From: Tropicimonas marinistellae
GTDB taxonomy: Bacteria; Pseudomonadota; Alphaproteobacteria; Rhodobacterales; Rhodobacteraceae
DNA: 64,000 bases
Direction: 5' to 3'
Assembly: GCF_001509585.1 (NCBI RefSeq)
Contig: NZ_LNCI01000005.1
Span: 186,001-250,000, forward strand
The notes under the pieces are model-generated. The model was not told the origin of the DNA and ran no database searches. It saw only the letters and a list, made by a program, of their open reading frames with translations. The position numbers and the translations under genes were made by a program. Below are positions 18,329-27,022 of the stretch, piece after piece. Within the stretch, counting starts at the first letter, position 1, and the number at the start of each line of letters is the position of its first letter.

Positions 18329-20035
18329 ATGGCTCTGCCATGGCTTCGCACCCTGATCCTTGCGCTCCTATTGGCAGGATTGACTGTGCCGGTTGCAATT
18401 TCCCAGACGGACATTGCAACGGTGTCCTCGTCGACGGCCGATCACAGCCAATTTGAAGACCTTCAGGGGCCGTTCAGGTCCGCCAGCGAGGTCAGCGACG
18501 CTTGCCTCGGATGCCACAACACCGGATCGGAGCAATTGCACGGGTCCATTCACTTCACCTGGACGGCACCGCAGGTGGAGAGCGACGCCCGGGACCTCGG
18601 AATGCTCCATGTGTCCAACGGGTTCCTGCTGTCCGTGCCGTCTAATCTTGACGCGTGTACCTCTTGCCATATTGCCGGAACACGGCTCGACGATATGGCG
18701 ATGCTCGATGCGTCAAGCGATCCGGTGGCGCCGGTTGATTGCCTCACTTGCCACGAGCCTACAGGGCAGTGGACCGTTGCCAATTTTCACGAAAACGGCT
18801 CGGCCTGCACGATGTGCCACGATGAGAGGTTAAGGGGGGACACGCCCGAGGTGGAGGACCTTGCAGTGGCAGCCCGTTCTGTCGGTGCCACCACGCGCGC
18901 CGCTTGCGGGACCTGCCATTTCGACGCAGATGGAGGCCCGGGCGTCAAACATGGCGACCTGAACGCCGACCTGATCGCCCCTTCTGCGGACTTGGATGTC
19001 CACATGTCAGCCAAACCGGACGGCGCGGGTTTTACCTGCGCCACCTGCCATACAACGCGCGACCATGTCACGACCGGCAGCCGGTACACCGGGGCGCCGG
19101 GCGACAAACCCGATCGCCCTGCGCTGGCCGGTGCGGCGGCATCCTGCCAAAGCTGCCACAGCCCGACTCCCCATGCCGACCTCGGAAGTGGCGCGAGGCT
19201 CGACCGGCATATCGACAGCGTAGCCTGCGAGACTTGCCACATCCCCTCCTTTGCCCGTGGCGACACCCAGACTCGCGTGCTGTGGGACTGGTCGAGCGTG
19301 GGCGAATTGGACCGCCGTCGCCAGCCATATGTCGACAAGGAGAAGGACGGGACGGTCGCCTATGCCTCGGAGAAAGGCCACTTTGCGTGGGCGCGGGAAG
19401 TCGAACCGACGCTGATCTGGTCGGACGGAAAGCTTGTGACCCATCGGCCTGGGGACGTGGTGTCAGGCATTGCCACCGACGACGCGGACGAGCTTGATGA
19501 TGACGCCCGCGAAGGGGATCTTGAGTCTATCGCAGCAGCCTTCGCCGAGGCCCCGTGGATCGCGCTTTATGGAGGCGAACCTGCTGCTGCGGACTCCCGT
19601 ATCGCTCCGGTAAAAGTAATGAACTCGGTTATTCCGATCGACCAAGAAAGCCGCGCGCTTGTCTCCGTCCTGCTCGCCGGCCGCAGTCGCGACGCACTTT
19701 GGAACGACTTCCGCTGGGAAGATGCCGTCGAAGCTGGAATGGAAGAGGCCGATGCCCGGTTCAGCGGCGACGTGGCTTTTGCACGCGTCCGCCAGATGAT
19801 CCCGGTCAATCACATGGTTGCCCCGGCAGAGCAAGCGCTCGAATGTGTGGACTGCCATGCCACAGACGGCGTTATCTCCGACCTTCCCGGCGGCTTTGTA
19901 CCGGGGCGAGACCGCATTGGATGGCTGGACGCGGCAGGTTTGGCACTCATAGGCGCGACTTTGGCAGCGGCCTTCGTTCACCTGATCCTACGGCTCGGCT
20001 TCGGGCTCTTCCACAGGAAAAACCGTCATGGCTGA
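18329..20035 (+). CDS. Octahaem tetrathionate reductase family cytochrome c, with nine CXXCH motifs and a membrane anchor
   Basis: 568 aa. A signal peptide (LRTLILALLLAGLTVPVAIS) precedes CXXCH motifs at residues 59 (CLGCH), 110 (CTSCH), 138 (CLTCH), 160 (CTMCH), 193 (CGTCH), 237 (CATCH), 273 (CQSCH), 300 (CETCH) and 506 (CVDCH). Family phrases CGTCHFDADGGPGVKHGDL, ACETCHIPSFARGDTQ and HMVAPAEQALECVDCHATDG identify the octahaem tetrathionate reductase (OTR) type. A transmembrane helix (about 535-556) and a basic tail anchor it. The motif at 160 is additional to the eight expected. OTR enzymes reduce tetrathionate, nitrite or hydroxylamine in vitro; the physiological substrate is open. It overlaps the cytochrome b gene by 8 bases. 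Confidence 0.9.
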   Translation: MALPWLRTLILALLLAGLTVPVAISQTDIATVSSSTADHSQFEDLQGPFRSASEVSDACLGCHNTGSEQLHGSIHFTWTAPQVESDARDLGMLHVSNGFLLSVPSNLDACTSCHIAGTRLDDMAMLDASSDPVAPVDCLTCHEPTGQWTVANFHENGSACTMCHDERLRGDTPEVEDLAVAARSVGATTRAACGTCHFDADGGPGVKHGDLNADLIAPSADLDVHMSAKPDGAGFTCATCHTTRDHVTTGSRYTGAPGDKPDRPALAGAAASCQSCHSPTPHADLGSGARLDRHIDSVACETCHIPSFARGDTQTRVLWDWSSVGELDRRRQPYVDKEKDGTVAYASEKGHFAWAREVEPTLIWSDGKLVTHRPGDVVSGIATDDADELDDDAREGDLESIAAAFAEAPWIALYGGEPAAADSRIAPVKVMNSVIPIDQESRALVSVLLAGRSRDALWNDFRWEDAVEAGMEEADARFSGDVAFARVRQMIPVNHMVAPAEQALECVDCHATDGVISDLPGGFVPGRDRIGWLDAAGLALIGATLAAAFVHLILRLGFGLFHRKNRHG

Positions 20036-20660
20036 CACGCGACAGCAGAGCGCTAAAGGCGTCTTTCTGTTTCCCCTGTTTGAACGATTCTGGCACTGGT
20101 CACAGGCAATGCTGATAATCGGCCTCATGGTCACCGGAGCCGAGATACGTGGTTACTGGGCCTTCGTCGGCTTCGAAAAGGCGTTGAACCTGCATATCAT
20201 CGGCGCGTTTTCCCTGATCGTTCTGTGGACTTTTGCTATTTTCTGGCATGTCGTAACGGGCCAATGGCGCCACTACGTGCTTACCACCAAGGGTCTCTGG
20301 AAGGTTGTCCTGTTTTATGCGTCGGGAATATTCCTTGGCTCGCCGCATCCGTTCCGCCCTTCTCCCAAACGCAAGCACAACCCGATGCAGGCAATGGCAT
20401 ACCTGACGTTCCATCTGTTGATGGCTCCGGCAATCTGGATTTCGGGCGTGATCTTGTGGATCTACGGCAGGTACCCCGCGCTGTACCCCGACGCCGTTCC
20501 AGTTATCTGGATTAACGGCGTCCACGTCGCCGCGGCTTTCCTGATCGGGGCGTTCCTGGTCGCGCATCTCTACCTGATCACAACAGGAGAGACTGTCTTT
20601 GCACAACTTCGCGCAATGATCACTGGCTGGGACAATTTCGGAAAGGTCGAAGAAGACTGA
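20028..20660 (+). CDS. Membrane cytochrome b (formate dehydrogenase gamma / Ni-Fe hydrogenase cytochrome b type)
   Basis: 210 aa, four to five transmembrane segments. Candidate haem b ligands are histidines in FLFPLFERFWHWSQAMLIIG, LNLHIIGAFSLIVLW and FWHV, and in a second set near the C-terminus (INGVHVAAAFLIGAFLVAHL). These proteins exchange electrons between quinol and periplasmic partners. It is translationally coupled (8-base overlap) to the nine-motif cytochrome, so a quinol-cytochrome b-multihaem c chain is the simplest reading. It is the last gene of the cluster. Confidence 0.88.
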   Translation: MADTRQQSAKGVFLFPLFERFWHWSQAMLIIGLMVTGAEIRGYWAFVGFEKALNLHIIGAFSLIVLWTFAIFWHVVTGQWRHYVLTTKGLWKVVLFYASGIFLGSPHPFRPSPKRKHNPMQAMAYLTFHLLMAPAIWISGVILWIYGRYPALYPDAVPVIWINGVHVAAAFLIGAFLVAHLYLITTGETVFAQLRAMITGWDNFGKVEED

Positions 20661-21118
20661 ACTGCCTGCAATCAGGGATCTGATTTCTTTTGAGGCAGGT
20701 TGAGAAAGAGGCGCACGGCTGCACTTGCGTCGATCCACACGCGGGAGTGCATCGCCTTAGTCAGTAGATCATCGCCGATGTCCTCGGCTCAGGTCATGCT
20801 GCACACACGAAATCACCGCGCATTTACGTTATCAGCAATGCGTAAGTCGCGGCCGCTCGCGATTTTTGTCGAATGACGGTAATGTCCGAAGTGCAGAACG
20901 CAGTACATTCCGCTGCGAATGGCAGAAATCCGCCCTTCCTGAAGACTTGAGCGTCCGCGAAGCGCAGCACTCCAGCCACCGGCAAGAACCACGGTGCATG
21001 GCACCAAGCCGCCATTCGTGGAGGATTCAGAGAACGGCCGTAGCCAACCAAGACCAATCGTTGCTCCCGAACGATCGACCAACCGCAAGACAACATAGTA
21101 AGGGGCCAGCTTAGCAGA
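20661..21118. other. Intergenic stretch, no gene recognised
   Basis: About 460 bases between the cytochrome operon and an arylsulfatase relic. Only short shadow frames are present. I see no clear Rho-independent terminator after the cytochrome b gene. Confidence 0.5.
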
Positions 21119-21590
21119 TTACTCGACCTCGACCTTCACGGCCACGACACGACCGGTGAATCGGGACTCCGCTTCAGCACCAATCTCCTCCACGACTGCT
21201 ATTGCAAGGTCGATACCGACATCGGCGGTTTCGTCGGGCGAGAAGATCGTCGGTTGGGTCCGGTCTATCCGGCCCGTTGCGGGCGGGATGTCATCGACAT
21301 AGAGCGCACCGTCGCCGCCATTTCCCGCCCTGCCGCCGTCATAGGCGAACTCGAAGCGGGTTTCGCGTGTACCTTCCGTGAGCGGTTCATTCGCTGCGAC
21401 CGTGTAGCTTACGAAGCTCTCCTGTGGCCTCGATACCGGCGGGCCAATGGATCCCCATGCCGACCTTGGTGCCGCCAAAACCCGAGCCGACCTGATTCAA
21501 CCATTTATGCGGCGTGTCGAAGGTCACAGCCCAACCCGCGACATAGCCACGGCAACAAGCGTTGACAGTATTGGCCTCATGCTCTCCTCC
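21119..21590 (-). pseudogene. Arylsulfatase, fused C-terminal fragments
   Basis: Two frames on the minus strand carry arylsulfatase text. Upstream is VAGWAVTFDTPHKWLNQVGS plus FGGTKVGMGIHWPAGIEATG (the DTP..W.KQ..S.FGGT..G...HWP.G block). Downstream is RFEFAYDGGRAGNGGDGALY, IFSPDETADVGIDLAIAVVE and RFTGRVVAVKVEVE, the closing beta-sheet domain. The sulfatase N-terminal active site (CxPxR) and about 150 intervening residues are missing. It is a deleted, frameshifted remnant. Confidence 0.75.
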
Positions 21591-23185
21591 CTTCGCGGGA
21601 CCTTTTTTGGGACGGTTGTTCCACTTGCGGTGCACCATGGCTCAAACGTGACAGCGCGCCTCTGGAACACCGGTGGCAATTCAGTCGTTGATGCGTATTG
21701 CAACGAAGGACCGGTATCCGCTCATCTTGGGATTGCCGCGCTCGCGAAGATCAACGTATCTCGCTCGCAGCGAAGCTCTGGTATTTCGGCAGGCCGGCCG
21801 ATCGGGCCGTTGTACTCGATAGCGCCACCCGTAAGAGTCACCGCGGGTCGATACACTGGCATCACTCCAATTCGGGCTCCCCGAAGTTTTCTTGTCTGGA
21901 AGCAAACTTGGATGCCTATTGCCACCGGAGAGGCCTCACCCACTGGGGTCCTGGCACTGCAATCCCCCTGCCCGCCAATATGGGACAGCGTTTCGAGTAT
22001 CACAGCTAAACCCCGCCTGGAGACGAGGGCGCCGACACGTCTGCCTGAGACGATCTCTGAGGTGGCAGGTCACTGATCGGCTTCTTGATCGCCCCACATT
22101 CGATCCCACGTTCGGGAGAATTGATCCGTCACACGCGTCCGTTTGGTTGATTTTTTGCTAGAAGGAGGTGTTGCCGCTAAAGCGAAGACCTTTAGGTATC
22201 TGATATTAAGCACTTGTTTTTACAATCCCACACCCCCATTGCCGAGAACCATTGGCCCCGGCGCGCGACCTCCTATTGGCACGAATACTCTCCATTGCGG
22301 GAAAAAAACTTCGGATGAGGGTATAGACGGGTTCGTGAGATCAGACCCGTAGACTATTGACCCGCCCCCTCCCATTTGCGGGGCGGCATTCAATGCTCGA
22401 GAGTTTCCCCGATGGAACGGATGGAAGACGAGTAGGCCAGTTTCCCATGGATCTCGCCGAGAACAGGCAGGGTCAATGCCATTATCCTACAAACTTTGCA
22501 TATATCTTTTACTCTTAATGACTTGCCTAGTTCACCGGGCTTTGTGGAAATCTGGTCTTCCTGGTCTTCCTGGTCTTCCTGGTCTGCCCGTCATCCTCGC
22601 GGGTAGGACACGCGCCGAACGTCTCCCGCCCGACATTGGCTTAGGCCGCGCGCCACCCAGCCCGATGTCGCGCGTCCGACCCCGCATATTCACGGGAGTC
22701 AGGGAAACAAGAAGAAACAACAGGAACAGCTAATCATCGTATCCAATTGATAAGGCGACTAAATTGGAACCACATCAAACCGTCAGAAATACCGATTCGA
22801 CGGGCTGTCTCTCCGCCATAAATCCTTGTCAGGCAACCGATCTTGATCAGAGAATTCTGCCGCCAGATCGAATACCCTACCCCCCTTACGCAACGTGCAA
22901 AAAACCAAACGACCGAAATTTGGGAGTTGGTCCGCTCGGATACGCACGCAATTCGTATCCATCTCGGCAGTGACGACCGGCGATTCGTCTTTTGGCAGAT
23001 GACCGGCCGAAACGCACTGATCGCTGACCCTTCGGTACGGCTCCTCCATGCGGGACTAAACGGGTTGGATCGCGAACGCGTGTGTGTACGGTTATGCTCT
23101 TGCGACTACACAACGCCCGCTCAGCACGATACCACCAGTATACACCTGTTCCGGGAACAACGTTGGATTAGGATCGCAACAACTG
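21591..23185. other. Long stretch without a supported gene
   Basis: About 1.6 kb, partly less GC-rich than its surroundings. A minus-strand frame at 21722-22003 (93 codons, containing ARIGVMPVYRPAVTLTGGAI) looks protein-like but matches nothing I know and has no clear start. A short tandem repeat lies at 22551-22584. The rest contains only short frames; likely an eroded accessory region. Confidence 0.45.
22551..22584 (+). repeat. Short tandem repeat, 9-base unit CTGGTCTTC
   Basis: The unit CTGGTCTTC is repeated three times and followed by a partial fourth (CTGGTCTGC). Read in one frame it gives a Gly-Leu-Pro tripeptide run, but the surrounding 85-codon frame has no other sign of being a gene. 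Probably a slipped-strand microsatellite. Confidence 0.7.
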
Positions 23186-23887
23186 ATGACGATTTCCAAA
23201 TCGCAAGCCGTAATCATCGGGGTCGGTGACGGGCTGTCCGCGTCCTTGGCGCGGGAGTTGATGGTCGACTACGACCTCACGCTGGCAGCGCGCAGCGGCG
23301 ACAAGATGCAGTCCTTGGCCGAGGAGACCGGTGCGCGGACCGTTCTGCTGGATGCAACGGATGAAAGCGCGGTTTCGGCGCTCTTCAGCGAATTGTCCGA
23401 GCCACCGAGGGTGGTAATCTACAATCCTTCAGCGCGTGTTCGGGGGCCAATCACAGAATTGTCGCTCGACGATGTCCGCAGGGCCATCGAGGTCACGGCA
23501 ATCGGGGCCTTCCTGGCTGGGAAGCATGCTGCAAGACGGATGTTGGATGCCGAACCGATCGATGGGAAACGCGGGACCATCCTGTTCACCGGGGCTTCCG
23601 CCGGGGTAAAGGGGTTTCCACAATCCGCGCCTTTTGCCATGGGCAAGTTCGCGCAGCGGGGCCTCGCCGAGAGCATGGCCCGTGAACTCCACCCGAAGGG
23701 TATCCACGTGGCGTGGGTCAACATCGATGGCGGGATTCTCAATCCCGGTCGCGTCGAACCGGAGGACAGTCCGGGTTCGATGCTCCGGCCGGAGGCGATT
23801 GCCCGAACGTATCGCCACCTGATCGAGCAGGACCGCAGCGCCTGGTCGAACGAGATTGCCGTGCGCCCCTGGGTCGAACGGTTCTAG
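23186..23887 (+). CDS. Short-chain dehydrogenase/reductase-like protein with Phe at the catalytic Tyr position
   Basis: 233 aa from ATG 23186 (AGGA about ten bases upstream). The N-terminal cofactor motif is GVGDGLSASLA (residues 12-22) in place of the usual TGxxxGIG. The Ser of the active site is present (TGASAG, S138). The YxxxK motif reads F150-A-M-G-K154, so the proton-donating Tyr is Phe. The C-terminal text ARELHPKGIHVAWVNIDGGI is shared with an alphaproteobacterial SDR subgroup of this kind. It may be non-catalytic or use a different mechanism. It stands alone in eroded surroundings. Confidence 0.82.
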   Translation: MTISKSQAVIIGVGDGLSASLARELMVDYDLTLAARSGDKMQSLAEETGARTVLLDATDESAVSALFSELSEPPRVVIYNPSARVRGPITELSLDDVRRAIEVTAIGAFLAGKHAARRMLDAEPIDGKRGTILFTGASAGVKGFPQSAPFAMGKFAQRGLAESMARELHPKGIHVAWVNIDGGILNPGRVEPEDSPGSMLRPEAIARTYRHLIEQDRSAWSNEIAVRPWVERF

Positions 23888-24067
23888 GGACTTGGCTCAG
23901 TTCCTGCGAAGCGGATTTCGGCATGACCACCAGTGTGGCGACCGGTGCGCACTGGTGGCGCCTATTGGCGACACGCCTTCTGTTTGCGGTAGGTCTTCAC
24001 CCCCTCGACGTGGCCCTGCGGAGCGCATTTCGGACGATCTCCGCGGCCTCGGCGACGGGGCGAATGG

Positions 24068-25264
24068 ATGACGCGCCCGCTTTTGGATAATCAAACTGCC
24101 CGCCGCCTGTTTCTGGACCGGCACCTGCTGGTGCGCCCCGGATCGGGCCCCGGGAACAATGATGATCTGGACGGCGTGCTTCACGGACTCGGGTTCGTCC
24201 AGGTCGACAGCGTCAATACGCTCGCCCGCGCCCATGACCTGATCCTGTGGTCGCGCCGGGGCCGCTACCGGCCGGAGGCGCTCGAGCGTCTCGTCTCGCA
24301 TCGTCGGACCGCATTCGAACATTGGACACACGACGCCGCGGTCATCCCGATGGAGTTCTACCCGATGTGGCGCCTGAAGTTCGCGCGCGACGAGGCACAC
24401 ATGCGGGCGCGCTGGCCGGCGGCGCGGCGCGACGGTTGGGAGGCCGAAACCGAATCCGTGCTTCGGCACATCGGCGACCATGGTCCGGCATGTTCAAACG
24501 ATCTCGGCGGTGACGAGAAGAAGGGATCGTCGGGGTGGTGGGACTGGCATCCGTCCAAGACGGCGCTGGAATTCCTCTGGAGGTCCGGTCAGTTGGCGAT
24601 CTGCCATCGCCGGGGGTTCCGCAAGTTCTACGACCTGACCGAGCGCGTCATCCCGGCAGATCAACTCACCCGGACACTTAGCGCTGGCGAAACCGTTGAC
24701 TGGGCAATGTCGGAGGCGCTTCGGCGGCTTGGTTTTGGCACGAGCGGCGAGCTGGCGGCGTTCTTCGACATCGTGACGCGAGATGAAGCGAGAGACTGGT
24801 GCGCGCGGGCATTATCCGCCGGGCGCATCGTCGAGGCGGACATCGAAATGGCAGATGGCTCCCGGCGGCGCAGCTTCACGAGCGAGGCTCATCTCGACAG
24901 CGTACCCTCGCTTCCGGATCCATCGTCCCGCGCACGGCTTCTGTCGCCGTTCGATCCGGCTTTGCGGGACCGTGCACGCGCCGAACGCCTGTTTGGCTTC
25001 CATTTCCGGATCGAGATCTTCGTCCCGGAAGCCAAGCGCAGATATGGGTATTACGTCTTTCCGGTTCTGCAGGGCGATCGCATGATAGGGCGGCTTGACG
25101 CCAGGCGTGCCGGCAATGCTCTCGTCGTCAGCGCATTCTGGCCGGAACACGGCGTGCGGATGGGCAAGGGGCGGACGTCCGGCCTGATCGCCGAACTCCA
25201 ACGGGTCAGGACCCTGGCCGGCGTCGATTCCGTCGAATTCGCAAATGGGTGGTTGCGGGCCTGA
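24068..25264 (+). CDS. YcaQ/AlkX-type DNA glycosylase (HTH_42 family)
   Basis: 398 aa winged-helix protein of the HTH_42 family, whose characterised members (E. coli YcaQ/AlkX, Streptomyces AlkZ) excise bulky or crosslinked N-alkyl bases. The catalytic QxD motif is present in FVQVDSVN (Q45, D47). Other family landmarks are ARAHDLILWSR, AFEHWTHDAAVIP, WDWHPSKTALEFLWRSGQL, RARLLSPFDPALRDR, RAERLFGFHFRIEIFVP, GYYVFPVLQGDRMIGRLDAR and the closing ANGWLRA. The length is normal. The gene converges on a DUF3604 pseudogene whose read-through frame overlaps its 3' end. Confidence 0.85.
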   Translation: MTRPLLDNQTARRLFLDRHLLVRPGSGPGNNDDLDGVLHGLGFVQVDSVNTLARAHDLILWSRRGRYRPEALERLVSHRRTAFEHWTHDAAVIPMEFYPMWRLKFARDEAHMRARWPAARRDGWEAETESVLRHIGDHGPACSNDLGGDEKKGSSGWWDWHPSKTALEFLWRSGQLAICHRRGFRKFYDLTERVIPADQLTRTLSAGETVDWAMSEALRRLGFGTSGELAAFFDIVTRDEARDWCARALSAGRIVEADIEMADGSRRRSFTSEAHLDSVPSLPDPSSRARLLSPFDPALRDRARAERLFGFHFRIEIFVPEAKRRYGYYVFPVLQGDRMIGRLDARRAGNALVVSAFWPEHGVRMGKGRTSGLIAELQRVRTLAGVDSVEFANGWLRA

Positions 25265-25299
25265 TCCCCATGTCTGTCAATCAGAGCGCGTCCCGCGAA

Positions 25300-26293
25300 C
25301 TGGATTGCGCCAAACCAAACGGTCTTTTGGCCCGGTGTGCACCAGATTTGCGAGGTATGGGCGCGTTCCTGCTGGCTTGCGTCCACGGTGTCCGGCGGGT
25401 CGATACCGAAAAAGACACACTCATACGTCGTCCAGCGCGACGTCGGTATCTCGAGCACGCGGACGTAGTAGAAGGCGCGCTGCGTGGGGTCGACCTCCGG
25501 GTCCTCCCAGAAAGCGTCGAGATACGGCGCGCCAATCGCGTTCGTGTAGATGGCCGTCTGCGGGTCCACCGCATTGCCCACCGGGGGGCAAGTTGCCGTC
25601 GGCGTCGGGCTGGCGATTGCCCGACCAAGCCACATCCAAGACGCGTTCCTGTTCCCCATCAGCCGATGTCCAGCCCTTCACCACTCGGATACGGTCGATA
25701 TTGGCGCCGTCAGGGTCGCGTACCGCACGGATCAGCAGCCTTGGCGTGGCGCCCTTGGGCGGGGCGCTCAGATCAGCGCCCATTGGAACGCCCGCCTCGT
25801 AGCCGTGCGCAGCGAAGTCCGAGCGGGTCACGTCTGCTTCCTCGGACTCCCAGCCGGCGAAGACACGGACTCGTAGGCGCGTGCCCGTGGTCGCGAAAAC
25901 CTCCTTTCGATTCATCGCATCCCAAAGCGCCTCGCGCGTGTTCTCCCGCGCCCAGACCGCCGCAATCCCGGAGGCGATCGCTTCGGCATGGATCAGGTCG
26001 TCGGAGGGGTCGTCCGGCGTCGCGCGGCCGGTGATCGTCTCCTCGTAGCGGATCGGATAGCCTGTCGGCTCGACGAGCGCGACCTTGCCGAAGAAGTTGT
26101 CCTCCACCGCGGTCGACAGACCCGTATGCGCGTCCGTGGAGCAGACCAGGCCGAATTTGAACGGGTTGCTACCAAGGTCTGCTTCGTCGGCAAGACCACG
26201 TTTCAAGGCGGAGCGGGCGTACTCCTTCGGCAACATCTCGGGTGTCTTCGGGTCGGGGCCGAAACTGCCCTTGAGCGTGACCGAAATCATCAC
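25300..26293 (-). pseudogene. DUF3604 protein, truncated at both ends and frameshifted in a C6 run
   Basis: The frame from 26293 reads LPKEYARSALKRGLADEADL, NPFKFGLVCSTDAHTGLSTA and later RIRVVKGWTSADGEQERVLD, the C-terminal half of DUF3604. At a run of six C on the minus strand (about 25584-25589) homology moves by one base to PVGNAVDPQTAIYTNAIGAP, RAFYYVRVLEIPTSRWTTYE and ERAHTSQIWCTP; five C would restore the frame. Homologues stop soon after this point, but here no stop occurs and the frame runs on into the convergent gene. The N-terminal half and signal peptide are absent. Confidence 0.8.
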
Positions 26294-26310
26294 CGGCAGG
26301 TAAAAGCGGG

Positions 26311-26937
26311 TCAGTTTTCCTGCATTACCCGAACGGCGACCTCTTCCAGCGCCGCTTCAATGTCCACACCCATGCACTCGAGGTTCTGTTTCTTGTCGAT
26401 CAGCAGGAATGACAGGCCATGCACGAACGTCCACAGAAGGAATGCGCGGCGAACGACATCCTCGTCGATTTCCTCGCGCTTCAGGATGGCAGCGACCTCC
26501 CTCTCCACCACTTCGAGGGGCCGCAGTTCGCTGACGATTTCAGACTTCGTCTCGTCGAGTTCGCCTTTACTTCCGAAGATGAGTCGAAAGACGCCCGGCT
26601 CGCGCTGCGCGAAACCGACGTAAGTCCGCCCAAGGGCGCGAATCCGGTCGAGCGTCGCGGGTTCGTAGTCTTCGACGCTGGCGCGCATTGCATTGAAATG
26701 GCGCTGCATCCCATCGGCGAGCACCGCGGCGAGCATGTCGTCCTTGGTCTTGAAATGCCTGTAAGGCGCTGCGGTCGAGACGCCAGCGCGGCGGCAGGCC
26801 TCCGACACCGAAAAGTGATCGGGCCCGACCTCCTCTACAAGTTGTCTTGTAGCTTCAACGAGTTGCGCGCGGAGGTCTCCGTGATGGTACCGTTCCTTCC
26901 GGGGCAGATCTTTCGCGTTTTCCATGACCTGCGTCAT
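26311..26937 (-). CDS. TetR-family repressor of the adjacent efflux operon
   Basis: 208 aa; ATG 26925 is an alternative start. The N-terminal helix-turn-helix is clear: LVEATRQLVEEVGPDHFSVS then EACRRAGVSTAAPYRHFKTK (about residues 20-65). The C-terminal ligand domain contains GRTYVGFAQREPGVFRLIFG, common in TetR regulators of RND pumps and stress genes (TetR_C_13-like). It is divergent from the membrane fusion protein gene, with two palindromic operators between, so it most likely represses both units until a toxic ligand binds. Confidence 0.9.
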   Translation of the reverse strand: MTQVMENAKDLPRKERYHHGDLRAQLVEATRQLVEEVGPDHFSVSEACRRAGVSTAAPYRHFKTKDDMLAAVLADGMQRHFNAMRASVEDYEPATLDRIRALGRTYVGFAQREPGVFRLIFGSKGELDETKSEIVSELRPLEVVEREVAAILKREEIDEDVVRRAFLLWTFVHGLSFLLIDKKQNLECMGVDIEAALEEVAVRVMQEN

Positions 26938-26962
26938 GCCATTGAATGAGGGTCTTGTCAAA

Positions 26963-26996
26963 GTTAGAAGCTCTAACATATGTTAGAGGCTCTAAC
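26963..26996. promoter_or_regulatory. Two tandem palindromic TetR operators
   Basis: GTTAGAAGCTCTAAC (26963-26977) and GTTAGAGGCTCTAAC (26982-26996) share the same 15-base palindrome GTTAGA-n3-TCTAAC and are separated by four bases (ATAT). Their centres are 19 bases apart, close to two helical turns, so two dimers could bind side by side on one DNA face. They sit 25 bases from the TetR start and 26 bases from the MFP start, covering both promoters. Confidence 0.85.
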
Positions 26997-27022
26997 ATTG
27001 AGAATCGGCCATGGAGTCCGGT

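Noticed and set aside
21722-22003. 93-codon minus-strand frame with protein-like text
   Set aside because: No clear start signal, no recognised family and eroded surroundings; left unannotated apart from the region note.
22551-22584. Tandem repeat considered as CRISPR or a collagen-like gene
   Set aside because: Nine-base units without spacers are not a CRISPR array, and the Gly-Leu-Pro run lies in a short frame with no other coding signs.
25249-26034. Plus-strand frame of 261 codons
   Set aside because: It is antisense to the DUF3604 pseudogene and has an Arg-rich shadow composition.
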